From NCBI GenBank assembly GCA_963719885.1, contig CAVRDP010000014.1:248001-312000 (forward strand): DNA of 64,000 bases. Reading direction: 5' to 3'. Numbering within the stretch: the stretch's first letter is position 1; each line of letters starts with the position of its first letter. The position numbers and the translations under genes are program-made. This DNA is from JANXQG01 sp963719885. GTDB lineage: Bacteria > Planctomycetota > Planctomycetia > Pirellulales > Thermoguttaceae. Below the pieces are notes generated by a model. It saw nothing but the letters and a program-made list of their open reading frames with translations. It did not search any database and was not told the origin of the DNA. Of this stretch, positions 1 to 7,619 are shown piece by piece.

Positions 1-285
1 GACATTCGCGAGCGGCAGGTGTTGCAGATGCGTTACGGCCTGCAGGGCCAGCCGCCACTGTGCCTCAGCGACATCGGCCGCGTGTTGCACGTGAGCAAGG
101 AGCGGATTCGGCAGATTGAAGAAGGTGCGATGGCGAAGTTGCGGCGGCCGCAGTACGCCGCGCAGTTCGTTCCGTTCTTCCACGAGTCGCCCGAACGTCT
201 CATGGGCGAGGCCGCCGCACTGCGGGAGTGCAACGACCTTTGCGATCCCCGCGGTCGCAAGCGCACCGTGAAGCGCAGGGCATGA
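1..285 (+). CDS. RNA polymerase sigma-70 family factor, C-terminal part (partial)
   Basis: The reading frame is open from base 1, so the 5' part lies outside the window. The visible 94 residues hold a sigma region 4 helix-turn-helix: a tail of region 4.1 (RERQVLQMRYGL), then the recognition-helix block (LSDIGRVLHVSKERIRQIE) and the usual basic tail (AMAKLRRP). This domain contacts the -35 element in housekeeping-type and group 2/3 sigma factors. The extension of about 45 residues after the HTH (FVPFFHESPE onward) is longer than in a typical RpoD, which suggests a lineage-specific RpoD paralogue. Which sigma factor it is cannot be decided without regions 1-3. Confidence 0.85.
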   Translation, partial: DIRERQVLQMRYGLQGQPPLCLSDIGRVLHVSKERIRQIEEGAMAKLRRPQYAAQFVPFFHESPERLMGEAAALRECNDLCDPRGRKRTVKRRA

Positions 286-299
286 ATCGCGACGTGACT

Positions 300-1058
300 C
301 TAAGTTGCAGATCCATTCTTCTCCAGGATGAACGTCGTGATGAAGGGGGTGGTCTTGTTTTCGCTGGCGATCTTCAGGCGTGCACGGTGAAAGGTCCTGG
401 TCCACGATCTCGCGGGAAGAAAATGGAAGCAGCCGATCGTATAGGCGAGGAAATTCGGCAGGTCCCGCAAATGTTCGGTGACCACGATTTGGCCCGTTGG
501 TTTCAAAGATCGTCGCAGCGCCCGGAAAAAAGCAACTCGCTCGTCGTCGTCGCGGATCTCGTGCGCCGCGAGGATGACGAAGATCTTATCCACGGAATCG
601 TCCTCAAGCGGAATGTTCGTGCTGCTGATCGATCGAGTGCCGGGAAAGGGCGGACAGGCCTTTCGTGCGCGTCGGATGGAAGCTTCGGTGTGTTTGGCCG
701 GGTCGTAAAAATCGAAAATGATCAATTCGCAACCGGGAAACTTCTCTTTCAACAAGATGCTCGTTTCATCGAAGCCCGCATGGATGTTGACGATGCGGGC
801 GGCCGCCCTGCATTTGCCGGACCAATCCAGCCGGTACAAGCCGGACAGGTCGTAAACGTAAAACGAGACGAGCAGGGAAAGAAGCGTCGCTCCGATCAGC
901 AACAGGCAGGCAACCGCAGCGCAGGAACGGCAGGGCTTGCCCGTCACGCGGTAGAACACGAGAGAGATCACTGCAAGTCCCCACGACAATAGGTAGAAAT
1001 GCCAGTTGAAGCGAACGATGTTCCAGACACCCTGGAAAGGTCTTCTTACCCGTTCCAC
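300..1058 (-). CDS. Membrane-anchored SAM-dependent methyltransferase-like protein
   Basis: A 252-residue protein. Two hydrophobic segments near the N-terminus (about residues 20-40 and 50-72) are followed by a class I methyltransferase-like fold. Visible are a glycine-poor SAM motif region (RIVNIHAGFDE), the acidic strand (CELIIFDFYD), the post-III region with VDKIFVILAAHEI, and RALRRSLKPTGQIVVTEH, a signature of SAM methyltransferases. Motif I lacks the normal GxGxG, so SAM binding may be weak. The GTG start at 1058 overlaps the end of the upstream DUF2071 gene by 13 bases, so the two are probably translationally coupled. It is the last gene of a three-gene minus-strand operon (DoxX-like, DUF2071, this). 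The substrate is unknown. Confidence 0.7.
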   Translation of the reverse strand: MERVRRPFQGVWNIVRFNWHFYLLSWGLAVISLVFYRVTGKPCRSCAAVACLLLIGATLLSLLVSFYVYDLSGLYRLDWSGKCRAAARIVNIHAGFDETSILLKEKFPGCELIIFDFYDPAKHTEASIRRARKACPPFPGTRSISSTNIPLEDDSVDKIFVILAAHEIRDDDERVAFFRALRRSLKPTGQIVVTEHLRDLPNFLAYTIGCFHFLPARSWTRTFHRARLKIASENKTTPFITTFILEKNGSAT

Positions 1059-1565
1059 TGCTCAGTTCGCCCCTTTTTCCAAGAATAGGGAATCTTCTCG
1101 ACGACAAACGCGTTGGCCAGCACGGGTGCTTTCAGCGGAAGCGCGTTCAAGAAGGGAACGTGATAGTCGGTCACTTCCACCGGTTTCGGCGTCCAATTTT
1201 CCCGCACCCCTTCGATGATCAAAACCCTCTTGGTTGAGGGGTTGTACGTAAAGGTAAAAGGCATCGGCCCGGCAAACTTGCGGGCTTCTTTCCAATCAGC
1301 GAAAGGCGAATGTTCGGGAAAGGGCAACGTCCTCCGCGTCAGTTCTGATCGTGACGCGAAAATCGGAACGCGTCGATCGCACCTCCAATTGGTGCTCCCC
1401 CTGCGTCTGCCGGATATCGGTGGTGCTGTAGTTGAAGATATCCAATGCCAGGCATTCGGGAATGAACGGCTGGAGGTCCTCTTTCGCGGCGGCAAAGGTC
1501 AATACGAGCGACCGTTCGAAAAACGCCTCGACGGCAAAGGGGTGGTTTTTCAAGAATGAAAGCAT
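1046..1565 (-). CDS. DUF2071-family protein (frameshifted)
   Basis: The protein is split over two frames. The N-terminal part (MLSFLKNHPFAVEAFFERS..., from an ATG at 1565) runs to about base 1325. It continues in another frame as FADWKEARKFAGPMPFTFTY and ends with VANAFVVEKI-like residues and WKKGR. The length if joined (about 173 residues) and the two halves fit DUF2071/acetoacetate-decarboxylase-like proteins, whose role is not established. The start lies 1 base after the stop of the DoxX-like gene and the end overlaps the methyltransferase gene. The single shift in an otherwise conserved gene may be a sequence error. Confidence in the family is moderate. Confidence 0.6.
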
Positions 1566-1566
1566 G

Positions 1567-1944
1567 CTACCTCGCTTTGGCGTTTCGATGCAACACAAAC
1601 TCGTTGTAATAAATCCCGATCATGAACAGTATCGCGAAAACCGAATTGAGCCTTCCCCAAAGCAACAAGTCGGGCGCAAGGAAGAACTCCAAAATGTTCA
1701 TGGTCCCCACGACCAGTATTTGTGTTGCCACATTGAGCCGGGATTGGATGCCGCTAATGACCCAGGCCGCCATGAAGATTTCAGCCACACCGATGGCCTT
1801 GGTCAGGATTCCCGCGTGTTCGGCGCCCAAAATCCGGGCCACGATTTGCTCGTGCCGGGGCACCAGGTTCAGCACTTTGCAGAATAGCCCGTTCGCGATC
1901 CAAACCATGGCCACGCAACACGTCAGGATTCGATGAATCGTCAT
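1567..1944 (-). CDS. DoxX-like membrane protein
   Basis: A 125-residue protein with four hydrophobic segments (about residues 5-25, 48-66, 72-92 and 95-115) and the DoxX-like features CKVLNLVPRHEQIV and the middle GVAEIFMAAWVISG helix. The Pfam DoxX_3-type family consists of small four-helix inner-membrane proteins, often next to or fused with DUF2071, which supports both calls here. It is the first gene of a minus-strand operon; the DUF2071 gene starts 1 base downstream of its stop. The function is unknown; an oxidoreductase-associated membrane role is only inferred from the superfamily name. Confidence 0.75.
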   Translation of the reverse strand: MTIHRILTCCVAMVWIANGLFCKVLNLVPRHEQIVARILGAEHAGILTKAIGVAEIFMAAWVISGIQSRLNVATQILVVGTMNILEFFLAPDLLLWGRLNSVFAILFMIGIYYNEFVLHRNAKAR

Positions 1945-2065
1945 GTTTCAAAATCCAACGGTCTGCTCTATAATTCTCGGAGGGTAAGGCCGCACCGCTT
2001 CGCTGTCAAGACCCCGACCTTGTAACGACCACGTTTAGCATCGGTGAATCAATAGCGATTGCAGA

Positions 2066-2116
2066 GTCGCCTTTCGCTCCGCGAAAGAACGCCACTTTCG
2101 CGGAGCGAAAGGCGAC
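2066..2116. repeat. 22-bp perfect inverted repeat (interspersed hairpin)
   Basis: Bases 2066-2087 and 2095-2116 are perfect reverse complements (22 bp) around a 7-base loop, with a core of CTTTCGCTCCGCGAAAG type. Outer TCAATA/TATTGA arms lie at 2049-2054 and about 2119-2124. It sits 46 bases upstream of the DinB gene and far from any terminator-like T-tract, so it looks like a REP-type intergenic repeat. Confidence 0.8.
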
Positions 2117-2161
2117 AGTTATTGATTTGCCCACCCTTAGCCATGAAGGAGCAATAGACCA

Positions 2162-2638
2162 ATGGAACCAACGACGCTGATCGACAACTACCTGGACGGC
2201 CCCCAATTGCTGCGGAAGGCCGTGGCCGGGATGTCCCAGGAGCAACTCGCTGCCCGCCCCATCCCCGGCAAGTGGACCACCATGGAGATCATCTGCCATC
2301 TGGCCGACTTCGAGATCGTCGGCGCCGACCGGATCAAGCGGGTGGTTGCCGAGAACGAGCCGACCCTCTTCGGCGGCGATCCCGACGTATTTGCCGCCCG
2401 GTTGGCCTACCGGCAACGGAATGCCGAAGAGGAGCTGCTGCTTATCGAACTGATCCGCAAGCAAGTCGCTCGGATCCTGCGCACGCTCAAGCCCGAAGAC
2501 TTTCAACGTCGGGGCATCCATTCCGAGGCCGGACCTCTGACCCTGGAAGCGTTCGTTCAACGCAGCGCCGGCCATATCCCGCATCATGTGCGGTTCATCG
2601 AGGAGAAACGGAAGGCGATGGCGCAAAATGAGAGTTGA
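2162..2638 (+). CDS. DinB-family four-helix-bundle protein
   Basis: A 158-residue protein of the DinB/YfiT-like superfamily (DinB_2). The expected metal-site histidines are visible: His in EIICHLADFE (about residue 45) and the C-terminal HIPHHVRFIEEKR pair. Family members bind divalent metals and many act as small-thiol-dependent transferases, but the activity of this one is unknown. Its last 11 bases overlap the start of guaC, so the two genes are probably co-translated. The start is the ATG just after GGAGCAATAGACCA. A 22-bp hairpin repeat lies just upstream. Confidence 0.85.
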   Translation: MEPTTLIDNYLDGPQLLRKAVAGMSQEQLAARPIPGKWTTMEIICHLADFEIVGADRIKRVVAENEPTLFGGDPDVFAARLAYRQRNAEEELLLIELIRKQVARILRTLKPEDFQRRGIHSEAGPLTLEAFVQRSAGHIPHHVRFIEEKRKAMAQNES

Positions 2639-3674
2639 ATCCGAACTGAGGCTCGATTTCGACGACGTGTTGATCCGACCCAAGCGATCGGTCGCTCCCA
2701 GCCGTGCGAGCGTCGATCTGAAACGCAGTTATCGCTTTCGAGCCGCGGTGCCCCAGGCGGGATGGAGAGGCATCCCGATCATCGCCGCCAACCTCGACAC
2801 CACCGGAACGCTGCGCATGGCGACGGCCTTGCATGACTTGAACATGCTCACCTGCCTGCACAAATACTATCCCTTGGAGGAGCTGATCCGATTTTTTGCC
2901 GAAAGCCCGGCCCGCACGTCCACTTTCTACACGCTCGGAATACGGGATGAGGATTTTGACAAGCTCAAGGCCTTCGTCCAACGGGCGCCGGACAGCGCCG
3001 GCCTGATCTGCATCGATGCCGCCAACGGCTACACGAAGTTCTTTGTCGATCGGGTGAAACACGTTCGCGAGTTGTGTCCCCGGGCGACGATCATGGCTGG
3101 AAACGTGGCGACCCCGGAGATGGTCCAGGAACTCCTCATCGAAGGCCGGGCCGACATCGTGAAGGTAGGGATTGGCCCTGGCAGCGTTTGCACGACGAGG
3201 AAGATGACCGGCGTGGGATATCCGCAATTGTCGGCGATCATCGAATGTGCCGACGCTGCGCATGGCAACAAGGGACATATCTGTGCTGATGGCGGCTGCC
3301 GGACGCCGGGCGACATTGCCAAGGCCTTCGGAGCGGGGGCCGACTTCGTGATGCTGGGCGGGATGCTGGCGGGAAGCGAGGAGTGCGACGGGGAGTGGGC
3401 AAGCGAAAACGGCGAGAAAAGGTCGCTGAAGTTCTACGGCATGTCCAGCCGCGAGGCCCAGGAGAAACACCATGAGGGGTTAAAGGACTACGCCGCCGCC
3501 GAGGGAAAATGCGTGGAAGTGGCCTACAAGGGGCCGGTGGGGGACGTGCTGCGGGAAGTCACCGGCAGTCTGCGGTCGGCTTGCGCCTATGTCGGCGCCG
3601 AGCGACTGAAGGATCTTTTCAAGTGCTGCACCTTTGTTCGCTGCACCAGCACCCACAACACGGTCTTTGAATGA
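2628..3674 (+). CDS. guaC: GMP reductase
   Basis: GuaC reductively deaminates GMP to IMP with NADPH in purine salvage. The 348-residue protein aligns over its length with the E. coli-type enzyme from memory: the N-terminal LDFDDVLIRPKRS, the dinucleotide/substrate region IIAANLDTTGT, the catalytic loop GPGSVCTTR (Cys at about residue 188), the phosphate-binding DGGCRTPGDIAKAFGAGADFVMLGGMLAG and the C-terminal SLRSACAYVGA. The absence of CBS domains and the GuaC-like length separate it from IMP dehydrogenase. The ATG at 2628 is chosen because MRVESEL matches the family N-terminus; an upstream in-frame ATG at 2586 would add residues that only make sense as the DinB gene. It overlaps DinB by 11 bases. 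Confidence 0.93.
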   Translation: MRVESELRLDFDDVLIRPKRSVAPSRASVDLKRSYRFRAAVPQAGWRGIPIIAANLDTTGTLRMATALHDLNMLTCLHKYYPLEELIRFFAESPARTSTFYTLGIRDEDFDKLKAFVQRAPDSAGLICIDAANGYTKFFVDRVKHVRELCPRATIMAGNVATPEMVQELLIEGRADIVKVGIGPGSVCTTRKMTGVGYPQLSAIIECADAAHGNKGHICADGGCRTPGDIAKAFGAGADFVMLGGMLAGSEECDGEWASENGEKRSLKFYGMSSREAQEKHHEGLKDYAAAEGKCVEVAYKGPVGDVLREVTGSLRSACAYVGAERLKDLFKCCTFVRCTSTHNTVFE

Positions 3675-3706
3675 ATGGCTCGCCTCATGAAGACCAAAGC
3701 AGACCT

Positions 3707-4288
3707 TTACCTCACCTCTTTCCCCCTGTAAATCACCGCCATCCCATCGCCTTTCTCGTCCGAGGCGCGAATGATGACCGTCTGATACTGCGGATCGTTC
3801 TGCACGGCGTCGAGAAAATCCTGCATGACATCGGCGAACTTGATGACATTATCCGCCACGACGACCGCCCTGGCCGCAAGTTTCGGCTCCACCGCTCGGA
3901 AATAACCAAGATAGTCCTTCTTGAGCGCATCGATGAAGACGAAATCCAGCGGGCCGTCCACCTTGGAGATCGCCCTCAGAGCATCGCCCTTCACCACGGT
4001 GACGACCTCCTGCAACCGCATCTTCCTGATGTTCGCTCGGGCTGTCTTGACCATTTCGGCATCGATCTCGATGCTCGTCAGGTGGCCGCCGTTCCGCTCA
4101 AACCCCAGCCCCATCACCATGGCCCCGTAGCCGGTCGCCACTCCGATCTCCAAGCCGTTCTTCGCCCTGGAACTTTCGATCAGGATGCGGAGGAGTTGGG
4201 CATCGCTGGGCGTGGTATTCATTTCGATCCGCTGGAAGTCCTGGATGAAGTCGGCACGAAACTGCTGGAGCGTGGGAGTCGTTGGCAT
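3707..4288 (-). CDS. Class I SAM O-methyltransferase (family 3, COMT-like)
   Basis: A 193-residue protein with the family 3 O-methyltransferase layout: motif I NGLEIGVATGYGAMVMG (about residues 43-60), the acidic SAM-ribose strand LTSIEIDAEMV, the metal-binding DFVFIDALKKDY, and ARAVVVADNVIK (post-IV, supplying metal ligands). Such enzymes methylate catechol-type hydroxyls with Mg2+ and SAM. The substrate here is unknown. It faces guaC convergently with a gap of about 30 bases and is transcribed alone. The ATG at 4288 gives a normal family length. Confidence 0.88.
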   Translation of the reverse strand: MPTTPTLQQFRADFIQDFQRIEMNTTPSDAQLLRILIESSRAKNGLEIGVATGYGAMVMGLGFERNGGHLTSIEIDAEMVKTARANIRKMRLQEVVTVVKGDALRAISKVDGPLDFVFIDALKKDYLGYFRAVEPKLAARAVVVADNVIKFADVMQDFLDAVQNDPQYQTVIIRASDEKGDGMAVIYRGKEVR

Positions 4289-4372
4289 CGCGGGGGTATC
4301 CGATGTTCTCGGGCAAAAACACCAGCATAGTGTAGTACGGCAACTCCGTCAAATCAGGCTTGCAACCCAATT

Positions 4373-5794
4373 CTACTTATCGGCCCGCAGGGCGAAGAGC
4401 CGAGTGAGCGTCGCAATGTAGAGCGTACCGTTGGCCGCAACCGGAGTTGAGCTAATCGGGTCGCCCAAGTGGGCCGTGGCGAGAACCTGCTTGTCCTTCG
4501 ATGCTGCGAAAGTCCATAAATCGCCGCGTCGCGTTCCCAGGTAAACCCGCCCATCTGCGACGAGTGCGGAACCCCAGACGTCGCCTTTAACGTCCTGTGT
4601 CCAATAAGGCTTGCCGGTTTCGGCATCAACACAGTGGAACTGGTGACCGCAATCGCCGACGAAGACCATTCCGGCGTATATCGCCGGCGTCGCACAACAA
4701 TGCCTGTTGACGGGGTAGGACCAGACCAATCGGTTTTCGGAGATGTCACCCGACCCGGCGGCATTGACGCATTGCAGCCAAGCCTTGTGTTTGCCCCACC
4801 AGATGTCGCCGCCCAACGTCACGTAGATGCGGTTCTTATAGAACACAGGCATCCCGCTGATAACGCTCGGGCTTTCCTTGCGATTGGTCACGTAGCTGTG
4901 AATGTCCTTCTTCGGCGCCGTTGGGTCGCCATCGAATCGCCAGGCTCGCTTCAGCTTGACGACCTGACCGCCCGTTTCGCCTGCATGCAAGGCTTCCAGG
5001 GCATAGCAGGCACCATCGCCGCCGCCAAAGAAGATGAGCGACCGGCCATTGACCACGCCTTCCGAGGGGGCCGACCAACTGGCATGAAAGATATTCGGAC
5101 CGATTCTTTCGTCGTCCCTTGCGACGAGCCGCCCGGTCGTCTTGTCGAGCACGATGAGGCTCGGTGCGTCGGGCGAACGGATCTTGCGATGCGTGTTGTC
5201 GACGCCATTGCCCGTGTTGAGATAAAGATAGTTGCCATCAATGAGGATCGAACTGTGTGCCGAGTCGTGCGGATAAATTCCGGCGCCGCTGGGCATATCG
5301 AACCGCCAGAGGATCTCGCCGTGCCCCAACAGGTTCATGCAGAGCACCTGAGCCCGATTGTTCACGATATAGACACGGCCGTTCTCGACCGTGGCGGGCG
5401 AACAGAGCCCGATGCGGGGCTGATCGAGGTAAGGATCGTTCCCCAACCTCGGCGAGACGAATTGCCAGCAGAAATGTCCGTCCTTCTCGTCTACGCAGAG
5501 AACAACGCCGCCATCCTCGGTCTGCTTCGGATCGCGGGGTTCGTCGTTGTTCGTGCCGATAATGACCCGGCCCTGCGATACGACGGGCGTGGCATAGGAT
5601 CCTGTGCCGATGGGAACCGACCACTTGATGTTCTTTCCGGTCGCCGGATCGCACGATTCCGGTAGCCCAGTCTCTTCCGATACCATGTTCCGCGAATGGT
5701 ACTGGCCCCATTGAGGCTGATCGGCGGCGTGACCGATCGTCACGACGAAAAGCGTCATGGCTAGACTTGGCCAAACGAACGATTTCAGGTGCAT
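4373..5794 (-). CDS. Secreted PQQ-like beta-propeller protein
   Basis: A 473-residue protein with a signal peptide (SLAMTLFVVTIGHAA, cleavage about residue 24) followed by repeated PQQ-propeller blades: YATPVVSQGRVIIGTNN, SPATVENGRVYIVNNRAQVLCMN, and the C-terminal STPVAANGTLYIATLTRLFAL. Planctomycetes carry many such outer-compartment proteins. The blades lack obvious quinoprotein catalytic residues (no CC-vicinal disulphide typical of methanol dehydrogenases), so the call is a non-enzymatic or unknown propeller. Paralogues lie at 17606, 20392 and 54350. No operon partner is seen: the neighbours are a tRNA upstream and an O-methyltransferase downstream. Confidence 0.88.
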   Translation of the reverse strand: MHLKSFVWPSLAMTLFVVTIGHAADQPQWGQYHSRNMVSEETGLPESCDPATGKNIKWSVPIGTGSYATPVVSQGRVIIGTNNDEPRDPKQTEDGGVVLCVDEKDGHFCWQFVSPRLGNDPYLDQPRIGLCSPATVENGRVYIVNNRAQVLCMNLLGHGEILWRFDMPSGAGIYPHDSAHSSILIDGNYLYLNTGNGVDNTHRKIRSPDAPSLIVLDKTTGRLVARDDERIGPNIFHASWSAPSEGVVNGRSLIFFGGGDGACYALEALHAGETGGQVVKLKRAWRFDGDPTAPKKDIHSYVTNRKESPSVISGMPVFYKNRIYVTLGGDIWWGKHKAWLQCVNAAGSGDISENRLVWSYPVNRHCCATPAIYAGMVFVGDCGHQFHCVDAETGKPYWTQDVKGDVWGSALVADGRVYLGTRRGDLWTFAASKDKQVLATAHLGDPISSTPVAANGTLYIATLTRLFALRADK

Positions 5795-5839
5795 CTTATT
5801 AATAAGGTCGCAACTCTCAGTAAATAAAGCACTTATGAA

Positions 5840-5912
<73 letters not shown>

Positions 5913-6026
5913 GTACACCCGGTTTTTCCCGGGTATTATTGACATTTACGCGACGGCGGATAGGATCGAGTTTGTTGCAGTACACCTAGTTGTACACCCG
6001 ACACACCCGAACCCGGAAGAACTGTC

Positions 6027-6300
6027 ATGCCTAAGTCTACCAGAAAAGAGACGGCCGAAAAGCCCGGGAAACCGCACCCGGACTTTCCTTTGTTCCCCCA
6101 TGCCCGTGGTTAGTGGGCCAAGAAGGTACGGCAAAAACTCCACTACTTCGGGAAGATCGCCGACGACCCCGATGGTGAGAAGGCCCTTCAACTCTGGCTT
6201 GATCAGAAAGACGATCTGCTGGCCGGACGTAGGCCGCGTGCGAAATCCGAAGAACTCTCCGTGCGCAAGGCGCGGGCCGCGACCGACCCGACCGTGACTG
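6027..6300 (+). pseudogene. Tyrosine-recombinase/integrase remnant (N-terminus only)
   Basis: From the ATG at 6027 the frame reads MPKSTRKETAEKPGKPHPDF then LFPHARG, a TAG stop, and continues in the same frame with WAKKVRQKLHYFGKI and GEKALQLWLDQKDDLLAGR. This matches the N-terminal SAM-like region of planctomycete phage-type integrases as I remember them. Similarity fades after about 6290 and no catalytic R...HxxR...Y domain follows. The nonsense codon and missing catalytic part show a decayed gene. It begins 115 bases from the 5' end of the tRNA gene, which is not the side normally used for integration. Confidence 0.65.
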
Positions 6301-7619
6301 TCCAAATTTGGCAGTGGCCCCAACCGCCATCCGGCCGCCCCTCGATACCGATCTCCAAGCTCGTCCGCGCCGGGCCGTCATTTGTCGCCTATCGCGCCGG
6401 CCGCCGCAGCCATGCCTCCGCCTCGGCACCGGACTGCCGCTTCTGCCGCCGTTCTGACCGCATTGCTTTGCTTGGGATGAGGCCGCGCATAAAGATCATC
6501 GCGTCGATAGACATTGGTGACGCATCCGCAGGCATCATCCGAAGTACGGCCGCTCTTGTCCTGGCATTTCTAACGTGAGTGCCGGCTCAAGCGTGCGACG
6601 GCAAGCTGGCACTGCGCAAGCGACAGTCGTGGCTCGGGGCGGCCGACACGCTTTTCACTGTCCATCTCTTATAGTCGTTTGGGCCGCAGCTTCTCGTAGG
6701 CCGTCGTCGTCGCCCTTGCCGGCCGCCTTATTCACCCACGGCTCAGACCGCCCGTCGCTACCGGATCTCCGGCAACGTGCTTGATCGTCGGTCAAGCTGG
6801 CTGATTCTGTGGGTACCGCTTCGACGCCCTGCCCGCAAAACCTCGCCTGTCAACGGCTTTGGCAGGGCTTCCCACGTGGATGAACCCCCTCGCTCGGCTG
6901 ACAGCAGCGCCATCAAGGTCGCCAGGGCGTTTCCAAGCTGGGCCTTAGCAACCGGCCCGAACCGTGCCCCAAGCGCCCTGCGTTTGCAGGCCGGCTCCGG
7001 CGCAGCCGTTGCCCTTGGGCTGAAGGCTGGGGTCGTGGCGGTCTTCGTGGTGGCGATGTGCGTCGTGATCGCCGCCGCGGCCTTTCATGCACGCGTTTCA
7101 GTGGCGTTAGAATTTGGTTAGAAATGGGTCGTCAGTCGCGATTCTTCGCCGTGCTTTTGGGGCAAAAGACTGGAAAAGTGCGCCAGGACTGATTTATGCC
7201 AGCCCCTTCTGTTATTAGTCGTCTTGTGCCCATCGGAAGCCACCCTCTTGCATTTTGTGATCTGGCAAGTCATACTCGTGGCGTCGAGAGCTAGCGGCCC
7301 CTTGTGGCCGCCTTCACAAAAACTGAGGCAGCGCCCGCAGATCGACACGTCGCTGGTTTGTCGCCAGTGGGCGTCTTCGGACTGCACTTCTGAAAAATCG
7401 GCTCTGATCGAAGGGCTGCTCCACGCGGCGCGGTGGAGATTCTCTGGCTATACCCAGGTTGGACGACCTTCGCTTGGAATCCGTTGAAGCGGAAGTTGTG
7501 GGCGTTTGGATTCGTCGTTCATATGAACTGGTAAGTTGGGGGGAGCCCCTCGTGACCCCACGCCGGGCGGAGCCCGTTTTGACGGTTCGATCTGCGGCCG
7601 AACTTGAAGAGGATTTCCG
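6301..7619. other. Long gap without a recognisable gene
   Basis: About 1.3 kb with only short, arginine- or proline-rich open frames on both strands and no recognisable domain, good start or ribosome-binding site. Just before the GloVer-repeat gene an open frame reads SWGEPLVTPRRAEPVLTV into a TGA at 7621-7623, which could be the tail of a lost gene. The stretch follows an integrase remnant and is probably degraded accessory DNA. Confidence 0.5.
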
